Positions 48,207 to 55,753 of a stretch of DNA of 64,000 nt are shown here, in pieces. Below the pieces are notes generated by a model. It saw only the letters and a program-made list of their open reading frames with translations. It was not told the origin of the DNA and searched no databases. Made by a program: the position numbers and the translations under genes. Numbering within the stretch: position 1 is the stretch's first letter; every line of letters starts with the position of its first letter. Source of the stretch: Halalkalicoccus sp. CGA53 (GTDB lineage Archaea; Halobacteriota; Halobacteria; Halobacteriales; Halalkalicoccaceae); NCBI RefSeq assembly GCF_036429475.1, contig NZ_CP144125.1:3489521-3553520 (forward strand), written 5' to 3'.

Positions 48207-49505
48207 ATGGAGTTTCCCGATCGATCCCAGGTGGCCGATCTCCTCGAGCCGAAGCCGTTCCCCGAGTTCGCGCGGGTGCGCTACGACCCGCCGACCGAGA
48301 CCGTCTCCGACGTCCACGGGACGACCCGATCGGAGCTGGATCAGCTCCCGCTCTCGGAACTCGACCCGGGCGCGACCGTCGCCGTCGGCGTCGGGAGCCG
48401 GGGGATCCACGCGATCGACGAGGTCGCGACCGCAGTCGTCGCCGGCCTCCGCGACCGGGGGCTCGAACCGGTCCTGGTCCCGGCGATGGGGAGCCACGGC
48501 GGGGCGACGCCGGCCGGCCAGCGGGAGGTGCTCGAGGTGCTCGGGATCACCGAGGAGCGCGTCGGCGCGCCGATAGACGCCCGGATGGACGCCGAGCAGG
48601 TGGGCGAGGTCGACGTCCGCGGGACGACGATGGCGGTCTACGTCGCGGAGGCGGCGCTCGAGGCCGACGCCCTCCTGCCGATCAACCGGGTGAAGCCGCA
48701 CACCAACTTCGGCGGGCGGATCGAGAGCGGACTCTGTAAGATGGCCGTCGTCGGCTTCGGGAAACAGCACGGCGCGCGGGCGTTTCACTCGACCGCGATC
48801 GACCGCGGCTACGTGCCGACGCTCGAGGCGGCGCTCTCCCGTCTTCGGGAGGCGGTCCCGCTGGTCGGCGGGATCGCGCTCGTCGAGAACTTCCACGAGG
48901 AGACCGCGCTCGTCGAGGCGATCCCGGGCGACGAGTTCGAGGAACGCGAACCGGCGCTGCTGGAGCGGGCGAAAGCGGAGATGGCGACGCTGCCCACCGA
49001 CGAGATCGACCTGCTGGTCGTCGACGAACTCGGCAAGGAGGTCTCCGGGGCGGGAATGGACACGAATGTGATCGGCCGCTACCGCGTGCTCAACGCGCCG
49101 GACCCCGAGACCCCGGCGATCGACCTGATCTACGCGCGTGGGCTGACCGAGGGGACGAAGGGCAACGGAAACGGGATCGGCCTCGCCGATATCACCCGAA
49201 AGGCGGCGATCGACCAGCTCGACCTGCAGAAGACGTACGCGAACGCGCTCACGAGCGGCTCGCTCGCGAAGGCACAGCTCCCGGTGGTCGCGCCCGACGA
49301 CGAACTCGCGCTCCGGATCGCGCTGAACTCGCTCGGGGGCTACGACGCCGAGACCGTGCGAGTCGTCTGGATCGAGAACACGACCGACCTCGCGGAGCTG
49401 CGGATCTCGGAGGCGCTCGTCCCCGAACTCTCGGAGAGGACGTCGGTTCTCGACCGCGAACGACTCGCCTTCGAGGACGGCGAGGTACGGTTCGTTCCCG
49501 CCTGA
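48207..49505 (+). CDS. LarA-like (lactate racemase family, DUF2088) protein, putative nickel-pincer isomerase
   Basis: This 432-residue protein of the LarA family opens with 'VRYDPPTETVSDVHGTTRSEL', then 'AVGVGSRGIHAIDEVATAVV' and 'VLVPAMGSHGGATPAGQREVLEVLG', characteristic of the N-terminal domain. 'INRVKPHTNFGGRIESGLCKMAVVGFGKQHGARAFHS' carries the candidate cofactor residues in pieces: H165, K178, H188 and H194, arranged as in LarA, where Lys184 holds the nickel-pincer nucleotide and histidines bind Ni or move protons. Family members racemise or epimerise 2-hydroxy acids; lactate itself need not be the substrate. It needs LarB, LarC and LarE homologues, which are not in the window. It is divergent from the two enolase-type genes and followed by an ~80-bp palindromic repeat. 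Confidence 0.85.
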   Translation: MEFPDRSQVADLLEPKPFPEFARVRYDPPTETVSDVHGTTRSELDQLPLSELDPGATVAVGVGSRGIHAIDEVATAVVAGLRDRGLEPVLVPAMGSHGGATPAGQREVLEVLGITEERVGAPIDARMDAEQVGEVDVRGTTMAVYVAEAALEADALLPINRVKPHTNFGGRIESGLCKMAVVGFGKQHGARAFHSTAIDRGYVPTLEAALSRLREAVPLVGGIALVENFHEETALVEAIPGDEFEEREPALLERAKAEMATLPTDEIDLLVVDELGKEVSGAGMDTNVIGRYRVLNAPDPETPAIDLIYARGLTEGTKGNGNGIGLADITRKAAIDQLDLQKTYANALTSGSLAKAQLPVVAPDDELALRIALNSLGGYDAETVRVVWIENTTDLAELRISEALVPELSERTSVLDRERLAFEDGEVRFVPA

Positions 49506-49508
49506 CGC

Positions 49509-49588
49509 ATACGGGCGGTTGTAGTCTCTTACCGGTGATCGCCAGTACGGGTCGGCGATCACCGGTGACCAGTCACAACCGTCCGTAT
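49509..49588. repeat. About 80-bp nested palindromic repeat, copy A
   Basis: The outer arms are 'atacgggcggttgt' and its near-complement 'acaaccgtccgtat'; the inner arms are 'accggtgatcgcc' and 'ggcgatcaccggt'. It fills the space between the convergent stops of the LarA-like gene and the iclR gene, touching the latter. A close copy is at 61395-61471. It may act as a two-way terminator, but being present twice with the same relation to a stop codon suggests a mobile or structural repeat. Confidence 0.7.
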
Positions 49589-50379
49589 CACTCGACGACG
49601 TGGTCCTCGGCGCTGTCGCCGTCGGCGTAGAGGACGTTCAGCTCCAGTTCGTTCGCGGTGGCGAGCATCGTGTCCGGGATCTCGCGTTCGAAGCGCTCAC
49701 CCTTCAGCCGGTGAGAGGGGCCGGAGACGCTCAGCACGCCGAGGACCGACCCTTCACGCTGGACCGGGACGGCCGCCGCGTTCAGCCCCCGGATGTGTTC
49801 CTGGCGGTTGTAGGCGAACCCGCGCTCTCTGACCCGCTCCAGTTCCCCGTAGAGCGCCTCGCGATCGGTGATCGTGTTCTCGGTGTGCGCGGGCAGCCCC
49901 CACCGGTCGAGGATGGCGTCGACGCGCTCTCTGGGGTAGTGTGCGAGGATCGCCTTCCCGGCCGACGAACAGTGGAGGTGGATCTGGCGACCGACCCCGA
50001 AGCCGACGCGCACAGCCCGGCTGCCCGTCTCCATGAAGAGGTAGATCCCGAGCCCGTGGTCCTCGACGACGAACTGCGCGCGCTCTTCGGTCTCCTCCGC
50101 GAGCGTCCGAACGTACGGCTCGGCCATCCGGTAGGCCGGATCCCGCGTCTGTGCCGCCCGTCCGAGGCGGGCGAACCGGAGCCCGATCTGGTAGCGCTCG
50201 CCAGCCCGCGAGACGTACCGGAGGTCCGCGAGGGTGTTGAGGTGGCGGTGGGTCGTCGACTCCGCGAGGTCGAGCGCCGCCGCGATCTCGGAGAGCCGCG
50301 ACGGGCCGCGCTCTTGGAGCGCGTGGATGATCTCGAAGCTCGTCTCCGTGCTCTGTATCCGCTCGTCGCGCCCGGTCAT
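49588..50379 (-). CDS. IclR-family transcriptional regulator
   Basis: This 263-residue protein has an N-terminal winged helix: 'FEIIHALQERGPSRLSEIAAALDLAESTTHRHLNTLADLRYVSRAGERYQIG' (read in parts) is a textbook IclR DNA-binding domain. The effector domain includes 'RTLAEETEERAQFVVEDHGLGIYL', 'HLHCSSAGKAILAHYPRERVDAIL' and 'GFAYNRQEHIRGLNAAAVPV', with the small-molecule pocket. IclR proteins bind organic acids or aromatic compounds and control the catabolic genes around them. A 15-bp dyad (50411-50425) overlaps the BRE/TATA place of this gene, so it should repress itself. Which of the nearby operons it also controls is not known; the LarA/enolase genes are the likely ones. Confidence 0.93.
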   Translation of the reverse strand: MTGRDERIQSTETSFEIIHALQERGPSRLSEIAAALDLAESTTHRHLNTLADLRYVSRAGERYQIGLRFARLGRAAQTRDPAYRMAEPYVRTLAEETEERAQFVVEDHGLGIYLFMETGSRAVRVGFGVGRQIHLHCSSAGKAILAHYPRERVDAILDRWGLPAHTENTITDREALYGELERVRERGFAYNRQEHIRGLNAAAVPVQREGSVLGVLSVSGPSHRLKGERFEREIPDTMLATANELELNVLYADGDSAEDHVVE

Positions 50380-50410
50380 GATCGAACACTCTCGCCGAGG
50401 GGGAAATAGA

Positions 50411-50425
50411 TTCCGTACTGCGGAA
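50411..50425. promoter_or_regulatory. Candidate IclR operator TTCCG-N5-CGGAA, proximal
   Basis: TTCCGTACTGCGGAA lies 32 bp before the iclR start and overlaps the promoter. Its arms (six of seven bases paired) and its length are like other IclR-type operators. Binding here would block the promoter. Confidence 0.45.
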
Positions 50426-50528
50426 CGTTTGACGTTCGGCCGGAGGGGATAGATCCCGTCGTATGGCGAATTGCTGTCGGACGAGAGTTCCTTTCATCGA
50501 GTCCCTTCCCGGATCGGACACGGTTGGA

Positions 50529-50543
50529 TTCCGCTCCCCGGAA
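50529..50543. promoter_or_regulatory. Candidate IclR operator TTCCG-N5-CGGAA, distal
   Basis: TTCCGCTCCCCGGAA has the same outer arms and N5 spacing as the proximal dyad, about 118 bp further upstream. A second site could help cooperative binding or looping. Confidence 0.35.
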
Positions 50544-50738
50544 GGTCCGACCGGGCCGACCACGGCAGAGCGGTAGTGATCGGATCGCTCTGACAGCGAT
50601 ACGCCTGTAACGACCCACAGGTACGCACCGGAAGGGATCTCGTTCCGCGGGAGAGCGGCCCCTGACCTGACGGAGATCAAGCCCGTTCGAGCGATCGTTT
50701 CCGTCGGTCGGAATTTCGGGCGCTCTTCACCGTCCAGG

Positions 50739-51911
50739 TCAGTACGACCGCGGCATCCCGAGGACGTGCTGGCCGATGTAGTTTCTCACCATCTCGTTCG
50801 AGACCGGCGCGAGCACGTTGATCATCATCTCGCGCCAGTACCGCTCGACGTCGTACTCCTTCGCGTAGCCCATCCCGCCGTGGACCCGGATCGCGCGCTC
50901 GCAGGCCTCCAGTGCGTCCTCGCTCGCCCGGAGCTTGAGCGCGTTCGCCGCCGCCGCACACTCCTCATCGCGATCGTAGAGCCAGGCCGCCTTCCGGAGC
51001 ATGAGGTCGGCCTGTTCGAGCTTGCTCCAGGAGTCCGCGAGCGGGTGCTGGACCGCCTGGTAGCTCCCGATGGGCGCGTCGAAGACGACCCGCTCGCTCG
51101 CGTACGACGCCGCCTTCTCGATCGCACGCTGGCCCGTCCCGATCGAGCAGGCCGCGAGACTGATCCGCTCGGCGTTGGCGAACGAGAGGAGGTACCGGAA
51201 GCCCGCGCCCTCCTCGCCGACCCGGTCCTCGGCGGGGATCGAGTAGCCGTCGAACCAGACCTCGTACGAGGGCGACGCGCCGCGACCGGCCTTCGAGATC
51301 TCGCTCACCTCGATCGCCTCGTGCTCCGGGTCGAACTCCGTGAAGAAGAGCGTGAGGCCGCCGAAGCGGTCGGCCGCCTCGCGCGGGGTCGTCCGGGCGA
51401 GCAGCATGATCAGGTCGGCCTCCCCCGCCTTCGAGGTCCAGATCTTCTGGCCCGTCACCCGGTACTCTTCGTACTCGGTCCGCTCGGCGGTCGTCTCGAT
51501 CCGCGAGGTGTCGAGCCCGGCGTTCGGCTCGGTCACGCCCGTACAGACCTGCACCTCGCCGTCGGCTACGAGCGGGAGGTAGCGCTCTTTGTGCGCCTCG
51601 TCCCCGTACGCGACGAGTGGCGCGCTGCTGAAGACGTGGTGGGAGGTCACCGAGGTGCCGGCCATCGCCGCGCCCGAGCGGGCGATCTCCTGCTGGACGA
51701 TCGCAGCCTCCTGCACGCCGTAGCCCTGGCCGCCGTACTCGGTCGGGATCGTGACGCCACACCAGCCGCCCTCGGCGAACGCGTCGAAGAACTCCTCGGG
51801 GTACTCGTGGCGCCGGTCGCGCTCGCGCCAGTACTCGTCGCCGAACTCCGCACAGAGCTCGCGGATCTGTCGCCGGATGAGTCGCCGTTCCTCGTCGAAG
51901 GTGAACTCCAT
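50739..51911 (-). CDS. Acyl-CoA dehydrogenase, copy 1
   Basis: This 390-residue flavoenzyme has an N-terminal helical domain ('EFTFDEERRLIRRQIRELC', 'GVTIPTEYGGQGYGVQEAAIV'), a middle beta-domain ('VCTGVTEPNAGLDTSR', 'YRVTGQKIWTSKAG') and a C-terminal four-helix domain with 'QAVQHPLADSWSKLEQADLML' and 'AIRVHGGMGYAKEYDVERYWREM'. The motif 'VHGG.GY.KEY.VER' holds the C-terminal FAD-binding part, and the catalytic Glu is expected in that domain. It should oxidise an acyl-CoA to the 2-enoyl-CoA, passing electrons to ETF. The ATG at 51911 (Met of 'MEFTFDEE') is chosen over the Met at 51941. It is on the same strand as the beta-oxidation genes that follow upstream. Confidence 0.93.
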   Translation of the reverse strand: MEFTFDEERRLIRRQIRELCAEFGDEYWRERDRRHEYPEEFFDAFAEGGWCGVTIPTEYGGQGYGVQEAAIVQQEIARSGAAMAGTSVTSHHVFSSAPLVAYGDEAHKERYLPLVADGEVQVCTGVTEPNAGLDTSRIETTAERTEYEEYRVTGQKIWTSKAGEADLIMLLARTTPREAADRFGGLTLFFTEFDPEHEAIEVSEISKAGRGASPSYEVWFDGYSIPAEDRVGEEGAGFRYLLSFANAERISLAACSIGTGQRAIEKAASYASERVVFDAPIGSYQAVQHPLADSWSKLEQADLMLRKAAWLYDRDEECAAAANALKLRASEDALEACERAIRVHGGMGYAKEYDVERYWREMMINVLAPVSNEMVRNYIGQHVLGMPRSY

Positions 51912-52088
51912 AGATCCGGGATCGCCCCCCATCGACTTCAATCTGCCCGGACCCGAAAACGAATACTACCGAGATCGGTCGTTCGGTACGGAGGCCGTCG
52001 GCAGGGACCTCGTCGGGAGGATTCCGATCTCACCATCCCGGTATATAGTCGACGACCGCTCGTGGTATCGGGTGTCGGTCTCGGATCC

Positions 52089-52895
52089 CTACCGACCCTC
52101 GAACTCCGGCTCCCGGCCCTCGAAGAACGCGTCGATACCCTCGTTCTTGTCCCTGGTCGAGAAGAGCTGGACGAACAGTTCGGACTCGTAGGCGAGCCCG
52201 TCGTCGAGGCCCATCCGCGAGGCCGCACGGATCGCCCGCTTCGCGCGTTCGAGCGCGAGCGGGCTCTTCTCGGCCATCGATCCCGCGAGGCCGTAGACGC
52301 GCTCGTCGAGTTCGTCCTCGGTACGGAGTTCGTCGACGAGTCCGATCCGGGCGGCTTCTTCGGCGTCGATGATCTCACCGGAGAGGACGAGCCGCATCGC
52401 CTGCCCCTCGCCGACGAGCCGTGTCAGCCGCTGGGTGCCGCCCCCGCCGGGCATGATCCCGAGCGAGATCTCTGGCTGACCGAGTTTCGCACCCTCGACG
52501 GCGATGCGGACGTCACAGGCCTGCGCCAGCTCGCAGCCCCCGCCGAGCGCGTGGCCGTTGATCCGGGCGATCACCGGCAGGGTAGCCTCGTCGACCGTCT
52601 CGTAGATCCTGGGAGCCGCGCTCGCTTCTCGCTGCTCGACCATGTCCCGTTCTCGTAGCTCGCTCACGTCCGCGCCCGCGACGAACGCTCCCGACCCCTC
52701 CCCACCCGTGAGGACGACCACTCGCACCCCGTCGTCCGCCTCCGCCGCTCCGATCGCGTCCATCAGCTCCGCCCGGACCTGTCCGTTGAGCGCGTTTCGC
52801 GCCTCCGGCCGGTCGATCGTGACCGTCGCCACGCGCTCGGCGTGCCCGCCGACGTCGACCGAGAGGAGGTCGTACCCGTCTTCCAGATCCGTCAT
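52089..52895 (-). CDS. Enoyl-CoA hydratase/isomerase family protein
   Basis: This 268-residue crotonase-superfamily protein has the oxyanion-hole and acid/base parts intact: 'FVAGADVSEL' near residue 71-80, 'GHALGGGCELAQACD' with E122 and 'LGQPEISLGIMPGGGGTQRL' with E142 (both acids of true hydratases). It should add water across the double bond of 2-enoyl-CoA esters. Its start codon overlaps the stop of the 3-hydroxyacyl-CoA dehydrogenase by four bases (ATGA), so hydration and the next oxidation are encoded together. The acyl-CoA dehydrogenase genes around it give the step before. Confidence 0.93.
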   Translation of the reverse strand: MTDLEDGYDLLSVDVGGHAERVATVTIDRPEARNALNGQVRAELMDAIGAAEADDGVRVVVLTGGEGSGAFVAGADVSELRERDMVEQREASAAPRIYETVDEATLPVIARINGHALGGGCELAQACDVRIAVEGAKLGQPEISLGIMPGGGGTQRLTRLVGEGQAMRLVLSGEIIDAEEAARIGLVDELRTEDELDERVYGLAGSMAEKSPLALERAKRAIRAASRMGLDDGLAYESELFVQLFSTRDKNEGIDAFFEGREPEFEGR

Positions 52896-53794
52896 CGTTC
52901 GCTCCCGCCCCGGTTCGTGTCCCCTTCCCCGCTCACGCCGACACGCTCGCCCTCGTCCCAGAGGTAAAAGCCCTCGCCGGTCTTCTTCCCGAGCTTGCCC
53001 GCCCGAACCTTCCGGCGGAGGAGCTGTGGCGGTCGGAACCGCTCGCCGAGTTCCTCCCGGAGGTGTTCGGCGATGTGGAGGCGAACGTCCAGACCGACGT
53101 GGTCGCCGAGTTCGATCGGCCCCATCGGGTGGCCGTAGCCCAGCCGCATCGCCCGGTCGACGTCCTCGGGACCGGCGACCCCCGCCTCGACCATCCGGAT
53201 CGCCTCCAGACCGGAGACGAGGCCGAGCCGGGAGCTCGCGAAGCCGGCGCTGTCGCGGACGACGACCGCTTCCTTTCCCAGTCCGTCGACGTACTCGACC
53301 GCGAACTCCTCCGTACGTCCGTCGGTCTGTTCGGCGATCACGACCTCGACGAGCTCCATGATGTGCGGCGGGTTGAAGAAGTGGAGGCCGACGACCCGTT
53401 CGGGTGAGGCCAGCCCGCTCGCCATCTCGCTGACCGAGAGCGAGGAGGTGTTGGAAGCGAGTACGGTTCGAGAGGAGACGAACGCCTCGCAGTCTTCGAA
53501 CAGCTCCTTCTTCAGCTCCATCTCCTCGGGGACCGCCTCGACGACCAGATCCGCGTCGGTGACGGCCGACTCGAGGTCGGTCGTCCCCTCGATCCGCGAG
53601 AGCGTCGCCTCCATCTCCGCCTCGCTCACCTTCCCGCGTTCGACGCCGCCGGCGAGGTTCCCCTCGATCCCGTCGAGCCCCCGATCGACGAACTCCCGCT
53701 CGACGTCCCTGAGCGAGACGGTGTGACCGGCCATCGCCGAGACCTGTGCGATCCCGTGTCCCATGCTTCCCGCGCCGAGAACGGCGACGTGCAT
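52892..53794 (-). CDS. 3-hydroxyacyl-CoA dehydrogenase
   Basis: This 300-residue enzyme has an NAD-binding fold starting 'MHVAVLGAGSMGHGIAQVSAMAGHTV' (GxGxxG) and the catalytic His of the family in 'VVGLHFFNPPHIMELVEVV'. The C-terminal dimerisation/substrate domain has 'DSAGFASSRLGLVSGLEAIRMVEAGV' and 'MRLGYGHPMGPIELGDHVGLD'. It should oxidise 3-hydroxyacyl-CoA to 3-ketoacyl-CoA with NAD+. It is coupled to the enoyl-CoA hydratase gene downstream (4-bp overlap). An acyl-CoA dehydrogenase gene lies 86 bp upstream on the same strand, so three successive beta-oxidation steps are encoded in one run. A matching thiolase would be the unusual one at 40813 or elsewhere. Confidence 0.94.
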   Translation of the reverse strand: MHVAVLGAGSMGHGIAQVSAMAGHTVSLRDVEREFVDRGLDGIEGNLAGGVERGKVSEAEMEATLSRIEGTTDLESAVTDADLVVEAVPEEMELKKELFEDCEAFVSSRTVLASNTSSLSVSEMASGLASPERVVGLHFFNPPHIMELVEVVIAEQTDGRTEEFAVEYVDGLGKEAVVVRDSAGFASSRLGLVSGLEAIRMVEAGVAGPEDVDRAMRLGYGHPMGPIELGDHVGLDVRLHIAEHLREELGERFRPPQLLRRKVRAGKLGKKTGEGFYLWDEGERVGVSGEGDTNRGGSER

Positions 53795-53880
53795 GACGGG
53801 TGGAATCGGAGTGCGGATAAAAATCGTTCCCTCCCGGCCACGAGGGCGCGCTCCTCGGCGTCGATCGGTCGGAAGGCGTC

Positions 53881-55020
53881 TCAGAGCAGTCGGTCCGCGA
53901 TGATGTTCTTCTGGATCTCGGAAGTGCCCTCGTAGATCTTCGTGATCCGTGCGTCGCGGTAAAATCGCTCGACCGGGTGGTCGGTGACGTAGCCGGCCCC
54001 GCCGTGGACCTGGATCGCCTCGTCGGCCACCTCGACGGCTCGTTCCGAGGCGAACAGCTTCGCCATGCTCGAGAACCGGGCGGCGGTCTCCTGGTCGTCC
54101 TCGTCGACGGCCGTCGCCGCGCGGTAGGTCAGCGAGCGGGCCGCCTCGACCGCCGTCGCCATCTCGGCGATCTTGTGCCGGATCGCCTGGAACTCCGCGA
54201 TCGGCCGGTCGAACTGCTCTCGCTCGTTCGCGTACTCGGTCGCCGCGTCGAGCGCGCCCTGGCCCGCGCCGACCGCCTGCGCGGCGACGTTCGTCCGTCC
54301 GGAGGCGAAAAACGCCATCAGCTGGTAGAACCCCCGGTCGACCTCCCCGATGACGTTCTCCTCGGGTATCCGAACGTCGTCGAGGACGATCTCAGCGAGG
54401 TCGGAGGCGCGAATGCCGAGTTTGTTGTCGATCTTCGTCGGACGGAACCCCTCGGTGTCGGTGGGGACGAGAAACGCCGTGATCCCGCGGTGGCCCTCGT
54501 CGGGGGAGGTCTTCGCCATCACGACGGCGACGTCCGCGACGGTTCCGTTGGTGATCCACGTCTTGGTCCCGTTGATCACGTACTCCTTGCCGTCGCGTTC
54601 GGCGCGGGTCTCGATCCCCGCGACGTTCGAGCCGTGGGCGGGTTCGGAGATCGCCGAGGCGGACGCCGACTCTCCGGCTGCGATCCGCGGCAGCCACTCC
54701 TCTTTCATCCACTCGTCGCCGAACTCGATGATCATGTCCGTCCCGAAGCCGGCGCTGCCGACCGCGGAACCGATCCCCGGGTCCGCCCGCCAGAGCTCCT
54801 CGACGACGAGCACCGTCGAGAGCTTGTCCATCCCCGCGCCGCCGTACTCGAGCGGTATGTTCGGCGCGACGAAGTCGTACTCCGCTGCCTCGCGCCGAAT
54901 CACTTCGGGGTAGCGTTTCTCCCGGTCGTGGGCCTCGGCAACCGGGACGATCTCCTCTTCCGCGAACTCGCGAACCGCCCCGCGGATCGCCCGGTGTTCG
55001 TCCGACAGCGAGAATGCCAT
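53881..55020 (-). CDS. Acyl-CoA dehydrogenase, copy 2
   Basis: This 379-residue flavoenzyme contains 'PNIPLEYGGAGMDKLSTVLVVEEL' in the helical domain, 'ASASAISEPAHGSNVAGIETRAER' and 'YVINGTKTWITNGTVADVAVVM' in the beta-domain, and 'EQFDRPIAEFQAIRHKIAEMAT' plus 'IQVHGGAGYVTDHPVERFYRDARI' at the end. That is the short/medium-chain acyl-CoA dehydrogenase layout. 'ISEP.HGSN' holds the flavin N5 contact, and the end segment 'R..KIYEGTSEIQK' is the usual C-terminus. It should desaturate an acyl-CoA in the first step of the beta-oxidation set that follows (HAD and hydratase genes). The start at 55020 is usual for the family. Confidence 0.94.
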   Translation of the reverse strand: MAFSLSDEHRAIRGAVREFAEEEIVPVAEAHDREKRYPEVIRREAAEYDFVAPNIPLEYGGAGMDKLSTVLVVEELWRADPGIGSAVGSAGFGTDMIIEFGDEWMKEEWLPRIAAGESASASAISEPAHGSNVAGIETRAERDGKEYVINGTKTWITNGTVADVAVVMAKTSPDEGHRGITAFLVPTDTEGFRPTKIDNKLGIRASDLAEIVLDDVRIPEENVIGEVDRGFYQLMAFFASGRTNVAAQAVGAGQGALDAATEYANEREQFDRPIAEFQAIRHKIAEMATAVEAARSLTYRAATAVDEDDQETAARFSSMAKLFASERAVEVADEAIQVHGGAGYVTDHPVERFYRDARITKIYEGTSEIQKNIIADRLL

Positions 55021-55087
55021 GCACGTCGTACCGAGTCGACCGGGTAAAGGGTACCGGTGGGACGGACACCCCGAGGCGAGCGCCCGG

Positions 55088-55654
55088 TTAGCTCGCCGGA
55101 TCCGACGCCGTCGAACCGTCGCCCGGAGCCGGCTCTACCCGGTCGAGCCAGTCGACGAAGGCGTCGATGATGCGTACCCTGAGATCGATCAGTTCGCTCC
55201 GGTAGCCCACACCCTCCGAGTCGGTTCCCTCCGTCTCGTGGGACTGATCGGCGGTCAGCAGCCGGTCGCGGGCGGCGTGGAGCTGTTCCCGCAGGCCGTC
55301 GAGTTCCTCGCGCTGCTCGCCCGCCGGCAGGTGGTGGAGGAAGCCGAGTTTCATCATCAGGTGCGGGCGGAACGAGGGGTGTGAGACGTCCTCGACCGGC
55401 TCCCGCAGGAGCGCCCGGAGCCGGTCGAACCCTTCGTCGGTGATCCGATGACCGACGGATTCGGCCCCGGAGACGACCTCCACGTGGCCGTCGTCGACGA
55501 GCTGTGAGGCCGTCGGCGAGAGGATACCCGTGCTCGCACCCCAGTACCGACCGAACGTGTGGTGGAGCGAGTCGTGTACCTCGTCGACCGTCGCGACCTC
55601 CCGTTCGGCGAGCGTCCCGAGTATCCCGAGGCTCGCGAGTTCTCGCTGGTCCAT
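55088..55654 (-). CDS. PadR-family transcriptional regulator
   Basis: This 188-residue protein has an N-terminal winged helix of the PadR type: 'LGILGTLAEREVATVDEVHDSLHHTFGRYWGASTGILSPTASQLVDDGHVEVV' (in parts), where 'S.GIL.P....L...GHVE' is diagnostic. The C-terminal part has helices with 'FLHHLPAGEQREELDGLREQLHAARDRL' typical of the PadR-C dimerisation arm. The ATG at 55654 is the sensible start. It faces away from the alcohol dehydrogenase gene (99 bp between starts), which could be its target. It would bind small phenolic or other effectors. Confidence 0.85.
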   Translation of the reverse strand: MDQRELASLGILGTLAEREVATVDEVHDSLHHTFGRYWGASTGILSPTASQLVDDGHVEVVSGAESVGHRITDEGFDRLRALLREPVEDVSHPSFRPHLMMKLGFLHHLPAGEQREELDGLREQLHAARDRLLTADQSHETEGTDSEGVGYRSELIDLRVRIIDAFVDWLDRVEPAPGDGSTASDPAS

Positions 55655-55753
55655 ACGGGGTCCTCGTGTGCCAGGAACAAAAACGGACCGTCGAGCCGTG
55701 ATCGGCGGTCGGCGACCGACCGGTATTATGGGCGGCGGTCGCGTGGGGCGGGT

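Larger units (their letters stand above)
50380..50738. other. iclR upstream region with two dyads
   Basis: No gene is seen. From the start of iclR outwards it contains a TATA-like 'tctatttccc' (complement of 50401-50410), a dyad TTCCG-N5-CGGAA at 50411-50425, and a second TTCCG-N5-CGGAA at 50529-50543. Further inverted repeats (near 50567-50591 and 50605-50622) follow before the 3' end of the acyl-CoA dehydrogenase gene. Confidence 0.5.
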
